Both the position numbers and the translations under genes were made by a program. A stretch of DNA of 21,943 nt from a virus, in the IMG/VR virus record IMGVR_UViG_3300018059_000044, positions 1 through 21,943 of that record. One strand, written 5' to 3'. The notes beneath the pieces are model-generated. The model did not search any database and was not told where the DNA came from. It saw nothing but the letters and a program-made list of their open reading frames with translations. Shown here piece by piece: positions 1 to 6,172 of this stretch; position 1 is the stretch's first letter; the number at the start of each line of letters is the position of its first letter.

Positions 1-666
1 CGGTAGAAGTGTCGAAAGATCGATCAAACTGCTTTGAACATGAGCGATTGTTTCTTGATCCAAATCACTTGCCAACGGAACGAAACGGCTCATGTGGTAA
101 GCTGCAACCTTGCGCTTATCTGGCAACATCTTTTCGGTCTTCTTGATGGTGAAGTTTGTTCCACCTTCGAATAAAAATGGTGGAACCTTTAGGTAGCCAC
201 TTTCGAAGGAGTCCTTGATAACATCATACAATTGGTTGCCCAATGCGAGGTAACGGGTCTTACCTTCGTGGTTCTCTTTGGTGTCCTTATCCTTTGGAAG
301 AGGATCGCTGACAATCAAAGCTTGGCAGATGTACTGAAGTTTGCGGTAGTAAATCTTACCATTGTCTTTGTCGTCCTTTTTGTAGTATGCTGAGGAGAGT
401 TTGCAGATTGGACAAACTTCGTGGATGCCCCATGTCTTCGGACAGACGATAGACTTCTTCTCACCGTTGATAACAAGCTGGTGCATCTTCTTTTCGATGA
501 GGAAACCCATTGGGTTTTCGTCGTTTCTATCTGGAAGGAATCGGACTTCAGCGGAATCGCCCATGTCCATGTTGTAAAAAGGGTAATAGTTGTTCTGACC
601 TACGTTACTGTTTTGTTCGTTCTTCTTGAAGGCAGCGCGTAGCGCTTCCATATCGATTTTACTCAT
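1..666 (-). CDS. gp32: gp32-type single-stranded DNA-binding protein (3' end outside window)
   Basis: By family knowledge, gp32 coats single-stranded DNA during T4 replication, recombination and repair. I translated 222 codons with no stop before the window edge, so the C-terminus is missing (T4 gp32 is about 300 aa). The core opens with a stretch around FYNMDMGDSAEVRFLPDRND (residues 30-49) that resembles the T4 core. The zinc site is H62, C75, C85, C88, with the same spacing as T4 H64-C77-C87-C90. The T4-style KRKST motif of the N-terminal cooperativity segment is not visible at residues 3-7. The ATG at 666-664 is preceded by an AAGGA Shine-Dalgarno sequence about 8 nt upstream. Upstream lie a sigma70-like promoter, a late promoter and an A-rich leader, so early and late expression with autoregulation is likely. 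The call is firm; the missing part probably holds the acidic tail. Confidence 0.93.
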   Translation of the reverse strand, partial: MSKIDMEALRAAFKKNEQNSNVGQNNYYPFYNMDMGDSAEVRFLPDRNDENPMGFLIEKKMHQLVINGEKKSIVCPKTWGIHEVCPICKLSSAYYKKDDKDNGKIYYRKLQYICQALIVSDPLPKDKDTKENHEGKTRYLALGNQLYDVIKDSFESGYLKVPPFLFEGGTNFTIKKTEKMLPDKRKVAAYHMSRFVPLASDLDQETIAHVQSSLIDLSTLLP

Positions 667-740
667 GATGTTTTCCTTTTTCTTGTTGTGTTTCTTGTTG
701 TTGTAATTTACTTTTCTCTTAATTCGGATGATGAATCCGT
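667..740 (-). promoter_or_regulatory. gp32 mRNA leader: 5' hairpin plus A-rich unstructured stretch, possible autogenous operator
   Basis: On the minus strand the leader starts with a 5-bp hairpin (arms 735-739 and 725-729, CGGAT/ATCCG, 5-nt loop). About 58 nt follow that are mostly A with few G or U, up to the start codon. This stretch includes an 11-nt direct repeat, ACAACAAGAAA, at 691-701 and 679-689. T4 gp32 is known to repress its own translation by binding cooperatively to an unstructured leader nucleated at a 5' pseudoknot. The layout here is the same in kind. The regulatory role is inferred; a true pseudoknot was not established. Confidence 0.5.
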
Positions 741-745
741 ACTAC

Positions 746-753
746 TATTTATC
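746..753 (-). promoter_or_regulatory. T4-type late promoter for gp32 (GATAAATA)
   Basis: The minus strand reads GATAAATA, one mismatch from the T4 late core TATAAATA recognised by the gp55 sigma factor. Transcription would start about 6 nt downstream, near 740, which is the base of the leader hairpin. The gp32 start codon is about 80 nt downstream. Confidence 0.6.
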
Positions 754-783
754 ATCTGAAGTAGAAAAAGCGAGGAATTTCAA

Positions 784-822
784 CAAGTGTAATCCAAGAA
801 AAAGGGATTGTCAAGTGTAATC
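784..822. repeat. 11-bp direct repeat straddling the gp32 early promoter
   Basis: CAAGTGTAATC occurs at 784-794 and again at 812-822 on the plus strand, 28 bp apart. One copy overlaps the -10 element and the other overlaps the end of the -35. It could be a paired operator or a small duplication; nothing in the sequence decides which. Confidence 0.5.
786..814 (-). promoter_or_regulatory. Sigma70-like promoter reading into gp32
   Basis: The minus strand carries a perfect -35 TTGACA (809-814), a 17-bp spacer and a -10-like TACACT (786-791, 4 of 6 consensus positions). It would give host-polymerase (early) expression of gp32, upstream of the late promoter at 746-753. Confidence 0.55.
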
Positions 823-897
823 TAATTAGGCTCCACAACCGCCACTCTTTTTCGTAACAGAAACTCTAGTAACCCAACTGATGCCAGTACCTACGCA

Positions 898-3060
898 TTA
901 AAGTTGTATTACTGGATTAATTGTCATTCTCATTTTTGTCGTACTCATAGCGATCCCGATCACGGCTACGAAGTTTCCGACTGTTACCGGTGCTACAGTT
1001 GTTAGTCTACCGGCTATAGCGTCGCTGATATAATAGGTTGCACCAGCCGTTAATCCACCGACTTGTCCTGTTACGGCATCCCACTCGGCTGTTGTAGCTG
1101 TAAAAAATACCTCACCTGATATATTTCCAGTAGCTGCTGATGCAATAGTCGCGTCGGCAACTAATCCAACTGCTTTGGTTGTCGCTAGAATGTTTGCTCT
1201 CGCCAAATCCACGTTATCAGCAGAAGATACGTACACTGGAGCACACTTAATAATTGGGCTTGCATTAGCATTAATTGCTGTTGTTATGGCTGTATTGGTT
1301 GCTAAAATACTATCAACATAAAACTTGGTTGCTAAATCTTGTGGGAGCGTAGGATTGCCAGCATTTATAATCTTGAAAGCACCCATGTTTATCGCACCAG
1401 TCATGGTGCCACCACTCAAAGGCAAGTAACTGCTCAATGAACTCACTAAAAATCCCAACGGAACAGCGTCGCTTGCCAATAATGGGTTAGGAAGACCAGT
1501 AACCGTTATACCAACGGTCGTCGGAAAGACTAATGAACCTGTCATCGAGTCGCCTGCTCTATTGACCTTGGCGACTAATGCAGTGACTACAGAAACAAAC
1601 GCATCCTGAACATCAGTTGGTAAAGGAATGACTGGTGCGACTGGCGTCACTGTTATTGTTGTTGCTGCTTGATTGTGTGGAAGTGGTGTACGCGGATCAG
1701 ACATTCTTGGATCGTTGTCGCCGACTGCTAATGGAGTTGCTGGGATAGCTGGGTTTAAGGTTAAATAAACGGAACCTAGTTGTGTGGCAGATGCCAATAC
1801 TTGATTTCCTGGGACTCCTTGTAGTCCTTGAAGACCCAAACCACCCAAGCCTTGGTCGAAAATAATCTTTGTTGAATTGATAGTTCGTCCAACAGGAGGA
1901 GCTTTGTTTGGATGGTTAATTGGATCGGAAACAAATGGATCTATTGTGACTAAAATACCGTTGTTAACCCATAAAGTAATGTTCGGTGAAGCCCAATTCC
2001 AGTTAGGATTATCAACTACACCTTGAAGGACGGTTAGAGCTTGCTGACCTATTAATGCATTGTTTAAGATTATACCCAACACTTTGGTCGAGGTATCTTC
2101 ATAGATGGCTGGATTTAGCTTTGTCGGATCAAGTGAATCTACAGAAACGACTTGATACGCTGCCATATTTTGTGTAACGTTTCCGAACGTGAATGAATCT
2201 TCTAACTTCAACGGTTGTGTCTGACCGGTTGCACTGATGAACGGACTTTCTGTTGTAAAGAATTGACCATTGACAAGTTTGACCGCCACTCCATTTTGGT
2301 CATAGAATATGAAACCTGATAGAATAGCCGTATTGTTTCCGACTTGACTTCCAACATCGTATGTCACTAGTTGTCCGGTTGTTAATCCAATAGTCGGCAC
2401 GTGCTGTAAAAAGCCAGTGATGATCGGAGAAGGAACAATTTGGCTGACCGTGATTTCGCTTCGGTTCAAACCGACATTGAAAATATAGGCTGTTACGTTG
2501 TAACTACCATTATTTAGACCGCCTCCAACGATTGTTATTGCGTCTCCAATAACAAATTCTGCTGTTATGTTTCCAGTGACGTAAAAAGTTTTCTGGACAT
2601 TGTTACCACCAAGCAAGGCGTATTCGTTGGTGACTTGTGTGTTCTGAAGATTACCAGCGAAAACGCGAATCTTATTAACCCAATTTGTGCCATTCCAAAC
2701 GAACATTCCATTCGTGAGTGTATTAAACCAGTGTTGATCAATTACTGGTGATGGTGGCGCAACCGGTCCAAAAACCGGAAACGAATTGGTGTATCCGTAG
2801 GTTTTGATACCTGTGATAACGTTCAAATCCCAATAGAACCAGTAAGACAAAGTTCCGAGGAATGGTCCAAGAAAAGCTTGAATCTGAGTATTGTCCTGCT
2901 CTCGTATCAAATATTCAGACGGTCCTTGAGAAAAGCTTACAAGGAGTGGTCCAATTGTGGTATCAACGTAGACATCTCCACCAAGCAATTTAAGAAAATT
3001 TGGCTGATTTGAAAAATTATGAGAGCACTGAACAATGCCTTGTCGAAAAGGTATCTGCAT
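898..3060 (-). CDS. Tail fibre protein, 720 aa
   Basis: A virion fibre or adhesin expected to contact the host surface. The N-terminal part (about 1-145) contains WFNTLTNGMFVWNGTNWVNK, a module common near the attachment end of phage fibres. Residues of the middle part carry a short collagen-like GLGGLGLQGLQGVPGNQ stretch, then DNDPRMSDPRTPLPHN. The distal half has two fibre-type motifs, GDSMTGSL and LSGGTMTGAINMGAFKI, the second followed by ATKFYVD. The C-terminal roughly 120 aa (AGATYYISDAIAGRLTT through the final VIQL) match a head domain that recurs in phage fibres. The ATG at 3060 has AAGGA 7 nt upstream, and a late promoter lies at 3107-3114. It is transcribed alone, away from the main adhesin operon. 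The receptor is unknown. After the TAA the frame stays open for 23 codons. Confidence 0.85.
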   Translation of the reverse strand: MQIPFRQGIVQCSHNFSNQPNFLKLLGGDVYVDTTIGPLLVSFSQGPSEYLIREQDNTQIQAFLGPFLGTLSYWFYWDLNVITGIKTYGYTNSFPVFGPVAPPSPVIDQHWFNTLTNGMFVWNGTNWVNKIRVFAGNLQNTQVTNEYALLGGNNVQKTFYVTGNITAEFVIGDAITIVGGGLNNGSYNVTAYIFNVGLNRSEITVSQIVPSPIITGFLQHVPTIGLTTGQLVTYDVGSQVGNNTAILSGFIFYDQNGVAVKLVNGQFFTTESPFISATGQTQPLKLEDSFTFGNVTQNMAAYQVVSVDSLDPTKLNPAIYEDTSTKVLGIILNNALIGQQALTVLQGVVDNPNWNWASPNITLWVNNGILVTIDPFVSDPINHPNKAPPVGRTINSTKIIFDQGLGGLGLQGLQGVPGNQVLASATQLGSVYLTLNPAIPATPLAVGDNDPRMSDPRTPLPHNQAATTITVTPVAPVIPLPTDVQDAFVSVVTALVAKVNRAGDSMTGSLVFPTTVGITVTGLPNPLLASDAVPLGFLVSSLSSYLPLSGGTMTGAINMGAFKIINAGNPTLPQDLATKFYVDSILATNTAITTAINANASPIIKCAPVYVSSADNVDLARANILATTKAVGLVADATIASAATGNISGEVFFTATTAEWDAVTGQVGGLTAGATYYISDAIAGRLTTVAPVTVGNFVAVIGIAMSTTKMRMTINPVIQL

Positions 3061-3077
3061 TTAGCATCCTTGGTTTG

Positions 3078-3085
3078 TATAAATA
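3078..3085 (+). promoter_or_regulatory. Consensus T4 late promoter for the membrane-channel cassette (TATAAATA)
   Basis: A perfect TATAAATA on the plus strand, with a start expected near 3092 and a leader of about 60 nt to the ATG at 3151. That leader carries a strong GAGGAGG Shine-Dalgarno sequence (3136-3142). It implies that the three plus-strand genes are expressed late. Confidence 0.8.
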
Positions 3086-3106
3086 AGTAAGTATGGTGAT
3101 ACTTTC

Positions 3107-3114
3107 TATTTATT
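3107..3114 (-). promoter_or_regulatory. Late promoter for the 720-aa fibre (AATAAATA)
   Basis: The minus strand reads AATAAATA, one mismatch from TATAAATA. It lies 46 nt upstream of the fibre start at 3060, at the expected distance and orientation. Its early transcribed region contains the opposing late promoter at 3078-3085. Confidence 0.6.
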
Positions 3115-3150
3115 AACAGCTTGTGTTAAATCATTGAGGAGGATACGTCA

Positions 3151-3642
3151 ATGAAATATGTTTTTTTGAAATGGTGGTTGTTATTCTGCGTAACTATAGC
3201 TAGTAGCGTATATGTCTACAATCTTGGTTTGTTCTCTAAGTTATGGGCGCTCGATCTATCCAAGATGAGTTTTGTCACATTGGGTTTGTATGTTGTGATG
3301 TCGCTTTACATCGGATATCAGACGTGGCGCGTCTCAAGAAAAAATCGAACGGATCATGATATTCACAAAACGGTTATTTCTTTACCGGGTTTTTGGTTTT
3401 CGTCAGAAGCTATGATGGTTTGTGGAATGATCGGTACTGTCATTGGATTTATATTGGCTCTTCGTCCAGCATTTTCGAACTTTACTATTGCACAAACAGA
3501 AGTCATCGCCCAAATGGCTAGCGGTATGGCAACATCCTGTCTAGCAACGCTATGTGGACTTTTGACTATGGTTCTGACGCGAACGCAATTGGTTAGCCTG
3601 GAGTATTTCCTAAATGAAGACGAAACCGCTGATAACGGGTAG
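3151..3642 (+). CDS. MotA/TolQ/ExbB-like proton-channel subunit, minimal 4-TM form
   Basis: In this family the A subunit forms a pentameric inner-membrane ring around a B-subunit dimer, and proton flow drives rotation. The 163-aa protein shows four hydrophobic helices (about 8-27, 40-58, 86-104, 119-142). The basic loop at 59-73 puts both ends in the cytoplasm, as in MotA. The third helix reads GMIGTVIGFILAL and the fourth MASGMATSCLATLCGLL. By eye these align with TolQ GLLGTVWGI and the ALIATAIGL helix, placing T96 and T133 at the channel threonines (TolQ T145 and T178). The loop between helices 2 and 3 is only about 25 residues, so the large cytoplasmic domain of MotA is absent. GAGGAGG lies 8 nt before the ATG. 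The gene overlaps the next by 29 bp. The assignment is by motif and layout and needs structural confirmation. Confidence 0.72.
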   Translation: MKYVFLKWWLLFCVTIASSVYVYNLGLFSKLWALDLSKMSFVTLGLYVVMSLYIGYQTWRVSRKNRTDHDIHKTVISLPGFWFSSEAMMVCGMIGTVIGFILALRPAFSNFTIAQTEVIAQMASGMATSCLATLCGLLTMVLTRTQLVSLEYFLNEDETADNG

Positions 3643-4321
3643 CCACTCTAAGTATTCTACAAATATTTCGTTCCTAGATATCTTGATGAACATCATTCTA
3701 GCGTTCGTTATCATGTTTCTTTTGGCTTTTCTTCAGATCAACGAAAAGATTGTAAAGACTCCACAAGTCGAATCTAAGGCTGAGGTTTTAATAATTTTGA
3801 CTTGGTCAGATTATAACAATGATGATATCGACCTTTGGATGCAGCTTCCTGACCGACAAACTGTTAACTTCAATACGAAGGATATGGGGTTTGCACACCT
3901 AGAACGCGATGATCGTGGAATTGGTGGTGATATTGTCGATTTGCCTGAAGGTGGTAGAAAATTTATTCGGTTAAACAAAGAGGTTTTGACCTTACGTGCG
4001 ATGGTTCCAGGACGATATGATGTAAATGTTCAGTTTTATAATGTCAACGAAGGTGCGATGTATGATGAGTCAAGAGTGACGCCAGTGAAGGCGCCATTCA
4101 AAGGGAAAGTAACGTTAGCTCGAATCAATCCTAGTTACGAAGAACTTGATGTTGTTGAAGTATTAATGAGTGCTCCGGGAGATGAAAAAACAGCGTTTTC
4201 TTTTACAATTAACGATGAGTTAAAAATCGTTGATATCACACACAATCCAGTTTTGTTTGTTACAAAGACTCCATTCGCATCTGATGGAATGGGACACCAC
4301 AACGACGCGGCGGGTCACTAA
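3614..4321 (+). CDS. MotB/TolR/ExbD-like channel subunit with YfaP/DUF2135-like periplasmic domain
   Basis: B subunits have a short cytoplasmic N-terminus, one helix with a proton-carrying Asp, and a periplasmic domain. This 235-aa protein has NISFLDILMNIILAFVIMF at 17-35. D22 lies at the start of the helix, as does TolR D23 in its VPLLDVLLVLL context. Residues 56-235 look like a periplasmic beta-sandwich: LTWSDYNNDDIDLWMQLPD (62-80), RDDRGIGGD (98-106) and VPGRYDVNVQFYNV (131-144). Those blocks resemble YfaP/DUF2135-type domains (LTW..D.DLHV..P, then PG.Y.V...YY). No OmpA-like peptidoglycan-binding motif is seen. It overlaps the upstream A-subunit gene by 29 bp, suggesting translational coupling; GGAG lies rather far upstream of the ATG. 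The next gene starts 1 nt after its stop. Confidence 0.7.
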   Translation: MKTKPLITGSHSKYSTNISFLDILMNIILAFVIMFLLAFLQINEKIVKTPQVESKAEVLIILTWSDYNNDDIDLWMQLPDRQTVNFNTKDMGFAHLERDDRGIGGDIVDLPEGGRKFIRLNKEVLTLRAMVPGRYDVNVQFYNVNEGAMYDESRVTPVKAPFKGKVTLARINPSYEELDVVEVLMSAPGDEKTAFSFTINDELKIVDITHNPVLFVTKTPFASDGMGHHNDAAGH

Positions 4322-4322
4322 C

Positions 4323-4814
4323 ATGATGGCAAGTCAATTAATTTATATGTTACCATTGACTATTTTGATAGTCATCTTATCAGTGTTTTTTGCGTTTTTA
4401 TTGATTAAAACAAAAATGAATTATTACGTTAAGTTTCTTGGTATTCCGTTACTTATTTTTACATCAATCTTTGCATATAAATTTCTTGATTCTTCTCTCG
4501 GATATGCATATCCCGCAGATATTCCAGGTAAGTTCATTCTATTGGGATATGAGGTTGTTGAGAAGGAACATGTAAAAAATATTGAATTATGGATATCTTC
4601 GGACCCAGCCAGAACCCGTTTGTTAAAACTTCCATATTCAAAAGAGATACTTCAAAAGCTTTGGGAGGCTCAAGAACTAGCGCATGGTAGACCACTAATG
4701 GGAGAGTTTAAAGATGGAAAAATGGGAGATTTTGTCTCTAATTTTAATTTTTACCCCTTCAATATATATGAAGCGTTGCCGAAGGGTGAACCACCCAAAA
4801 GCACTATTCGTTAG
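4323..4814 (+). CDS. Two-TM membrane protein, third gene of the channel cassette
   Basis: I do not recognise a family. The 163-aa product has two hydrophobic helices near the N-terminus (about 6-28 and 37-55) joined by a basic loop, IKTKMNYYVK. By the positive-inside rule this puts the loop in the cytoplasm and the roughly 110-residue C-terminal domain in the periplasm. That domain includes WISSDPARTRLLKLPYSKE and ends in a Pro/Lys-rich tail, EALPKGEPPK. I chose the ATG at 4323, one base after the preceding stop, rather than an in-frame ATG at 4230 that would read through 93 bases of the B-subunit gene and add a non-hydrophobic leader. Its stop overlaps the stop of the convergent minus-strand gene. 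Position suggests it works with the A/B pair, for example as an envelope-side partner. Confidence 0.7.
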   Translation: MMASQLIYMLPLTILIVILSVFFAFLLIKTKMNYYVKFLGIPLLIFTSIFAYKFLDSSLGYAYPADIPGKFILLGYEVVEKEHVKNIELWISSDPARTRLLKLPYSKEILQKLWEAQELAHGRPLMGEFKDGKMGDFVSNFNFYPFNIYEALPKGEPPKSTIR

Positions 4815-5275
4815 GTATTTCCATCTCCCCTGGTCGGTGGAGGAGTGATGGTACCCTTCCAACCAGTTGTTGAATCGTAATCCAGTAGTGCTTGTATGTC
4901 TGTTAACGCTGCTATAGCACCTTTGTGCGCGAAAGATACAAAGTAATTCGTGGAAATGAAACTAAACAATGTCTGACCCAATCCGATGAGTTGAACAGCC
5001 GTCATCGGTACGTCTACATTATCTTTAGAACGCCATATAAACCCTGCTGGCATGTCTTGCCCCTGTTGAAGTAAAAGCATTGCAAACGTAACAGAACCAG
5101 AAATGTTCTGAATAGAGGTTGCGTCCGACTGGAATGTATGACCCATATAATCGAATCCACACCGATTATGCTCGGTAAGTTGTTCGTTAACAATTTTATT
5201 ATTCCAAGTTTGTAGATTTTCGACGGTTTCGTTCCATACACCTTGTTCATTTTGTACTATGTAACCTGGATTCAT
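4811..5275 (-). CDS. DUF4376-type tail-fibre accessory protein, 154 aa
   Basis: The protein matches the DUF4376 pattern found beside phage fibre genes: GFDYMGHTFQSDATSI near 39-54, then GFIWRSKDNVDVPMT, and a C-terminal HKGAIAALTDIQALLDYD...GW. Such proteins are thought to help fibre assembly or form part of the fibre; the exact role is not settled. It is a short relative of the 187-aa protein at 11406-11969 and lacks that protein's NTPDFDPAEWIINPDLS-type N-terminal part. It is the last gene of the adhesin operon. Its Shine-Dalgarno sequence GAGGTAA contains the stop codon of the preceding lectin-like gene. Its own TAA overlaps the stop of the convergent membrane-protein gene, so no room remains for a terminator between them. 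Confidence 0.75.
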   Translation of the reverse strand: MNPGYIVQNEQGVWNETVENLQTWNNKIVNEQLTEHNRCGFDYMGHTFQSDATSIQNISGSVTFAMLLLQQGQDMPAGFIWRSKDNVDVPMTAVQLIGLGQTLFSFISTNYFVSFAHKGAIAALTDIQALLDYDSTTGWKGTITPPPTRGDGNT

Positions 5276-5278
5276 TTT

Positions 5279-6169
5279 TTACCTCGTAGTTGTAGGAGTA
5301 TATATTAATTGAGCATAGTCGATGTCTGCGACTCTAGCTGTTATGCCTGCGGCTTTGAATATGGTTGCATTAAACCCAATAGCAGTCGTTGGAATGTTTG
5401 TGGTGATTGTGGCTACAAGAGCATCATCGATATAGAAATCAACGGAAGTACCCGCTGCATTTATCAAAATTCCAAGTTTGTACCATTGGTTAGCATTAAC
5501 AGTTATGCCAGTATCAACTCTTGTGCCTACCCCAGCATTCTGTGTTGCGGCTCTCCAAGTTGTTGTTACTGTTGAGTGATACACAAAAAATACGCCGTTT
5601 GCGTTTGCGTTTGCATCAACAAAACCCATCTGAAAAATATATTCTTGTGCAACTGAACTGAGAACTGGTACCATCACTCTCCATTCTGTATAGTACTGAC
5701 CATGACCGAGTATGAAACAATCAAGACTTAAGGACATGGCTGCTACTCCTGTAGTAGTCGTTCCAGTCGATAGTTCCATAACACCAAGACTGTTGTTTCC
5801 AGATGTCACTAGGTTGGGATTACTTGCGACTGAAGCGCCAGCGCCAGTTTCTAAAACGGTCCACCCCTCACCAAAAATTGCACCTGTTGCAATATTTGCG
5901 TCGTACAAAAAGTCATCAAACACACATCCAAATCCTCTTCCACCACTTTGAAAAATTGGTTGCCATGCGCCATTAACGAATTGTTCGGTTACACCTAAAT
6001 CTGTATTTGTACGCATTGTTCCATTGGAAGGAGAAGCAGGACGTTGTGCAATCGTTCCAGAAGGCAAAACAATTCCTTGCGTGCCAGAAATTGTCAACAC
6101 GTTCGCACCGGGATCTGCTGTTAGGATTCCGGCTATAGAACTTGCATCATTGTCGAATGTAAAAGCCAT
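5279..6169 (-). CDS. Lectin-like adhesin paralogue 3 of 3, 296 aa
   Basis: A probable virion adhesin with a concanavalin-like beta-sandwich. The N-terminal segment (1-80) has DPGANVLTISGTQG, then PSGTIAQRPASPSNGTMR and FVNGAWQPI, a module common at the base of phage fibres. The rest has CVFDDFLYD, LSTGTTTTG, YYTEWRVMVP, WYKLGILINAAGTSVDFYID and TTNIPTTAIGF, and ends in DIDYAQ...TTTR, all typical of the phage lectin-like domain. It is one of three consecutive paralogues; the segments between these blocks vary most, as expected of ligand-contacting loops. The final codons ACG AGG TAA form the ribosome-binding site of the next gene. The ATG at 6169 is 3 nt after the previous stop, with AAGG just upstream. 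The carbohydrate or protein ligand is unknown. Confidence 0.78.
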   Translation of the reverse strand: MAFTFDNDASSIAGILTADPGANVLTISGTQGIVLPSGTIAQRPASPSNGTMRTNTDLGVTEQFVNGAWQPIFQSGGRGFGCVFDDFLYDANIATGAIFGEGWTVLETGAGASVASNPNLVTSGNNSLGVMELSTGTTTTGVAAMSLSLDCFILGHGQYYTEWRVMVPVLSSVAQEYIFQMGFVDANANANGVFFVYHSTVTTTWRAATQNAGVGTRVDTGITVNANQWYKLGILINAAGTSVDFYIDDALVATITTNIPTTAIGFNATIFKAAGITARVADIDYAQLIYTPTTTR

Positions 6170-6172
6170 ATC

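Noticed and set aside
784-822. CRISPR-like repeat-spacer unit
   Set aside because: There are only two 11-bp copies, and both lie within a promoter; there is no array.
4230-4322. Start of the third membrane gene at the in-frame ATG at 4230
   Set aside because: It would read 93 bases of the B-subunit gene in another frame and add a leader with no family or membrane character. The ATG at 4323, directly after the previous stop, gives a clean N-terminus ahead of the first helix.
3151-4814. Zorya defence system
   Set aside because: Zorya has a ZorA with a long cytoplasmic tail, a ZorB with an OmpA-like domain, and nuclease/helicase partners. Here the A subunit is minimal, the B domain is different, and no nuclease or helicase gene is adjacent. 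Only the channel core is alike.
4820-4852. Imperfect inverted repeat (CCATC...GATGG) as a terminator between the convergent genes
   Set aside because: The stem needs bulges, there is no T-run on either strand, and the region encodes the Pro-rich C-terminus of the DUF4376 protein, which explains its composition.
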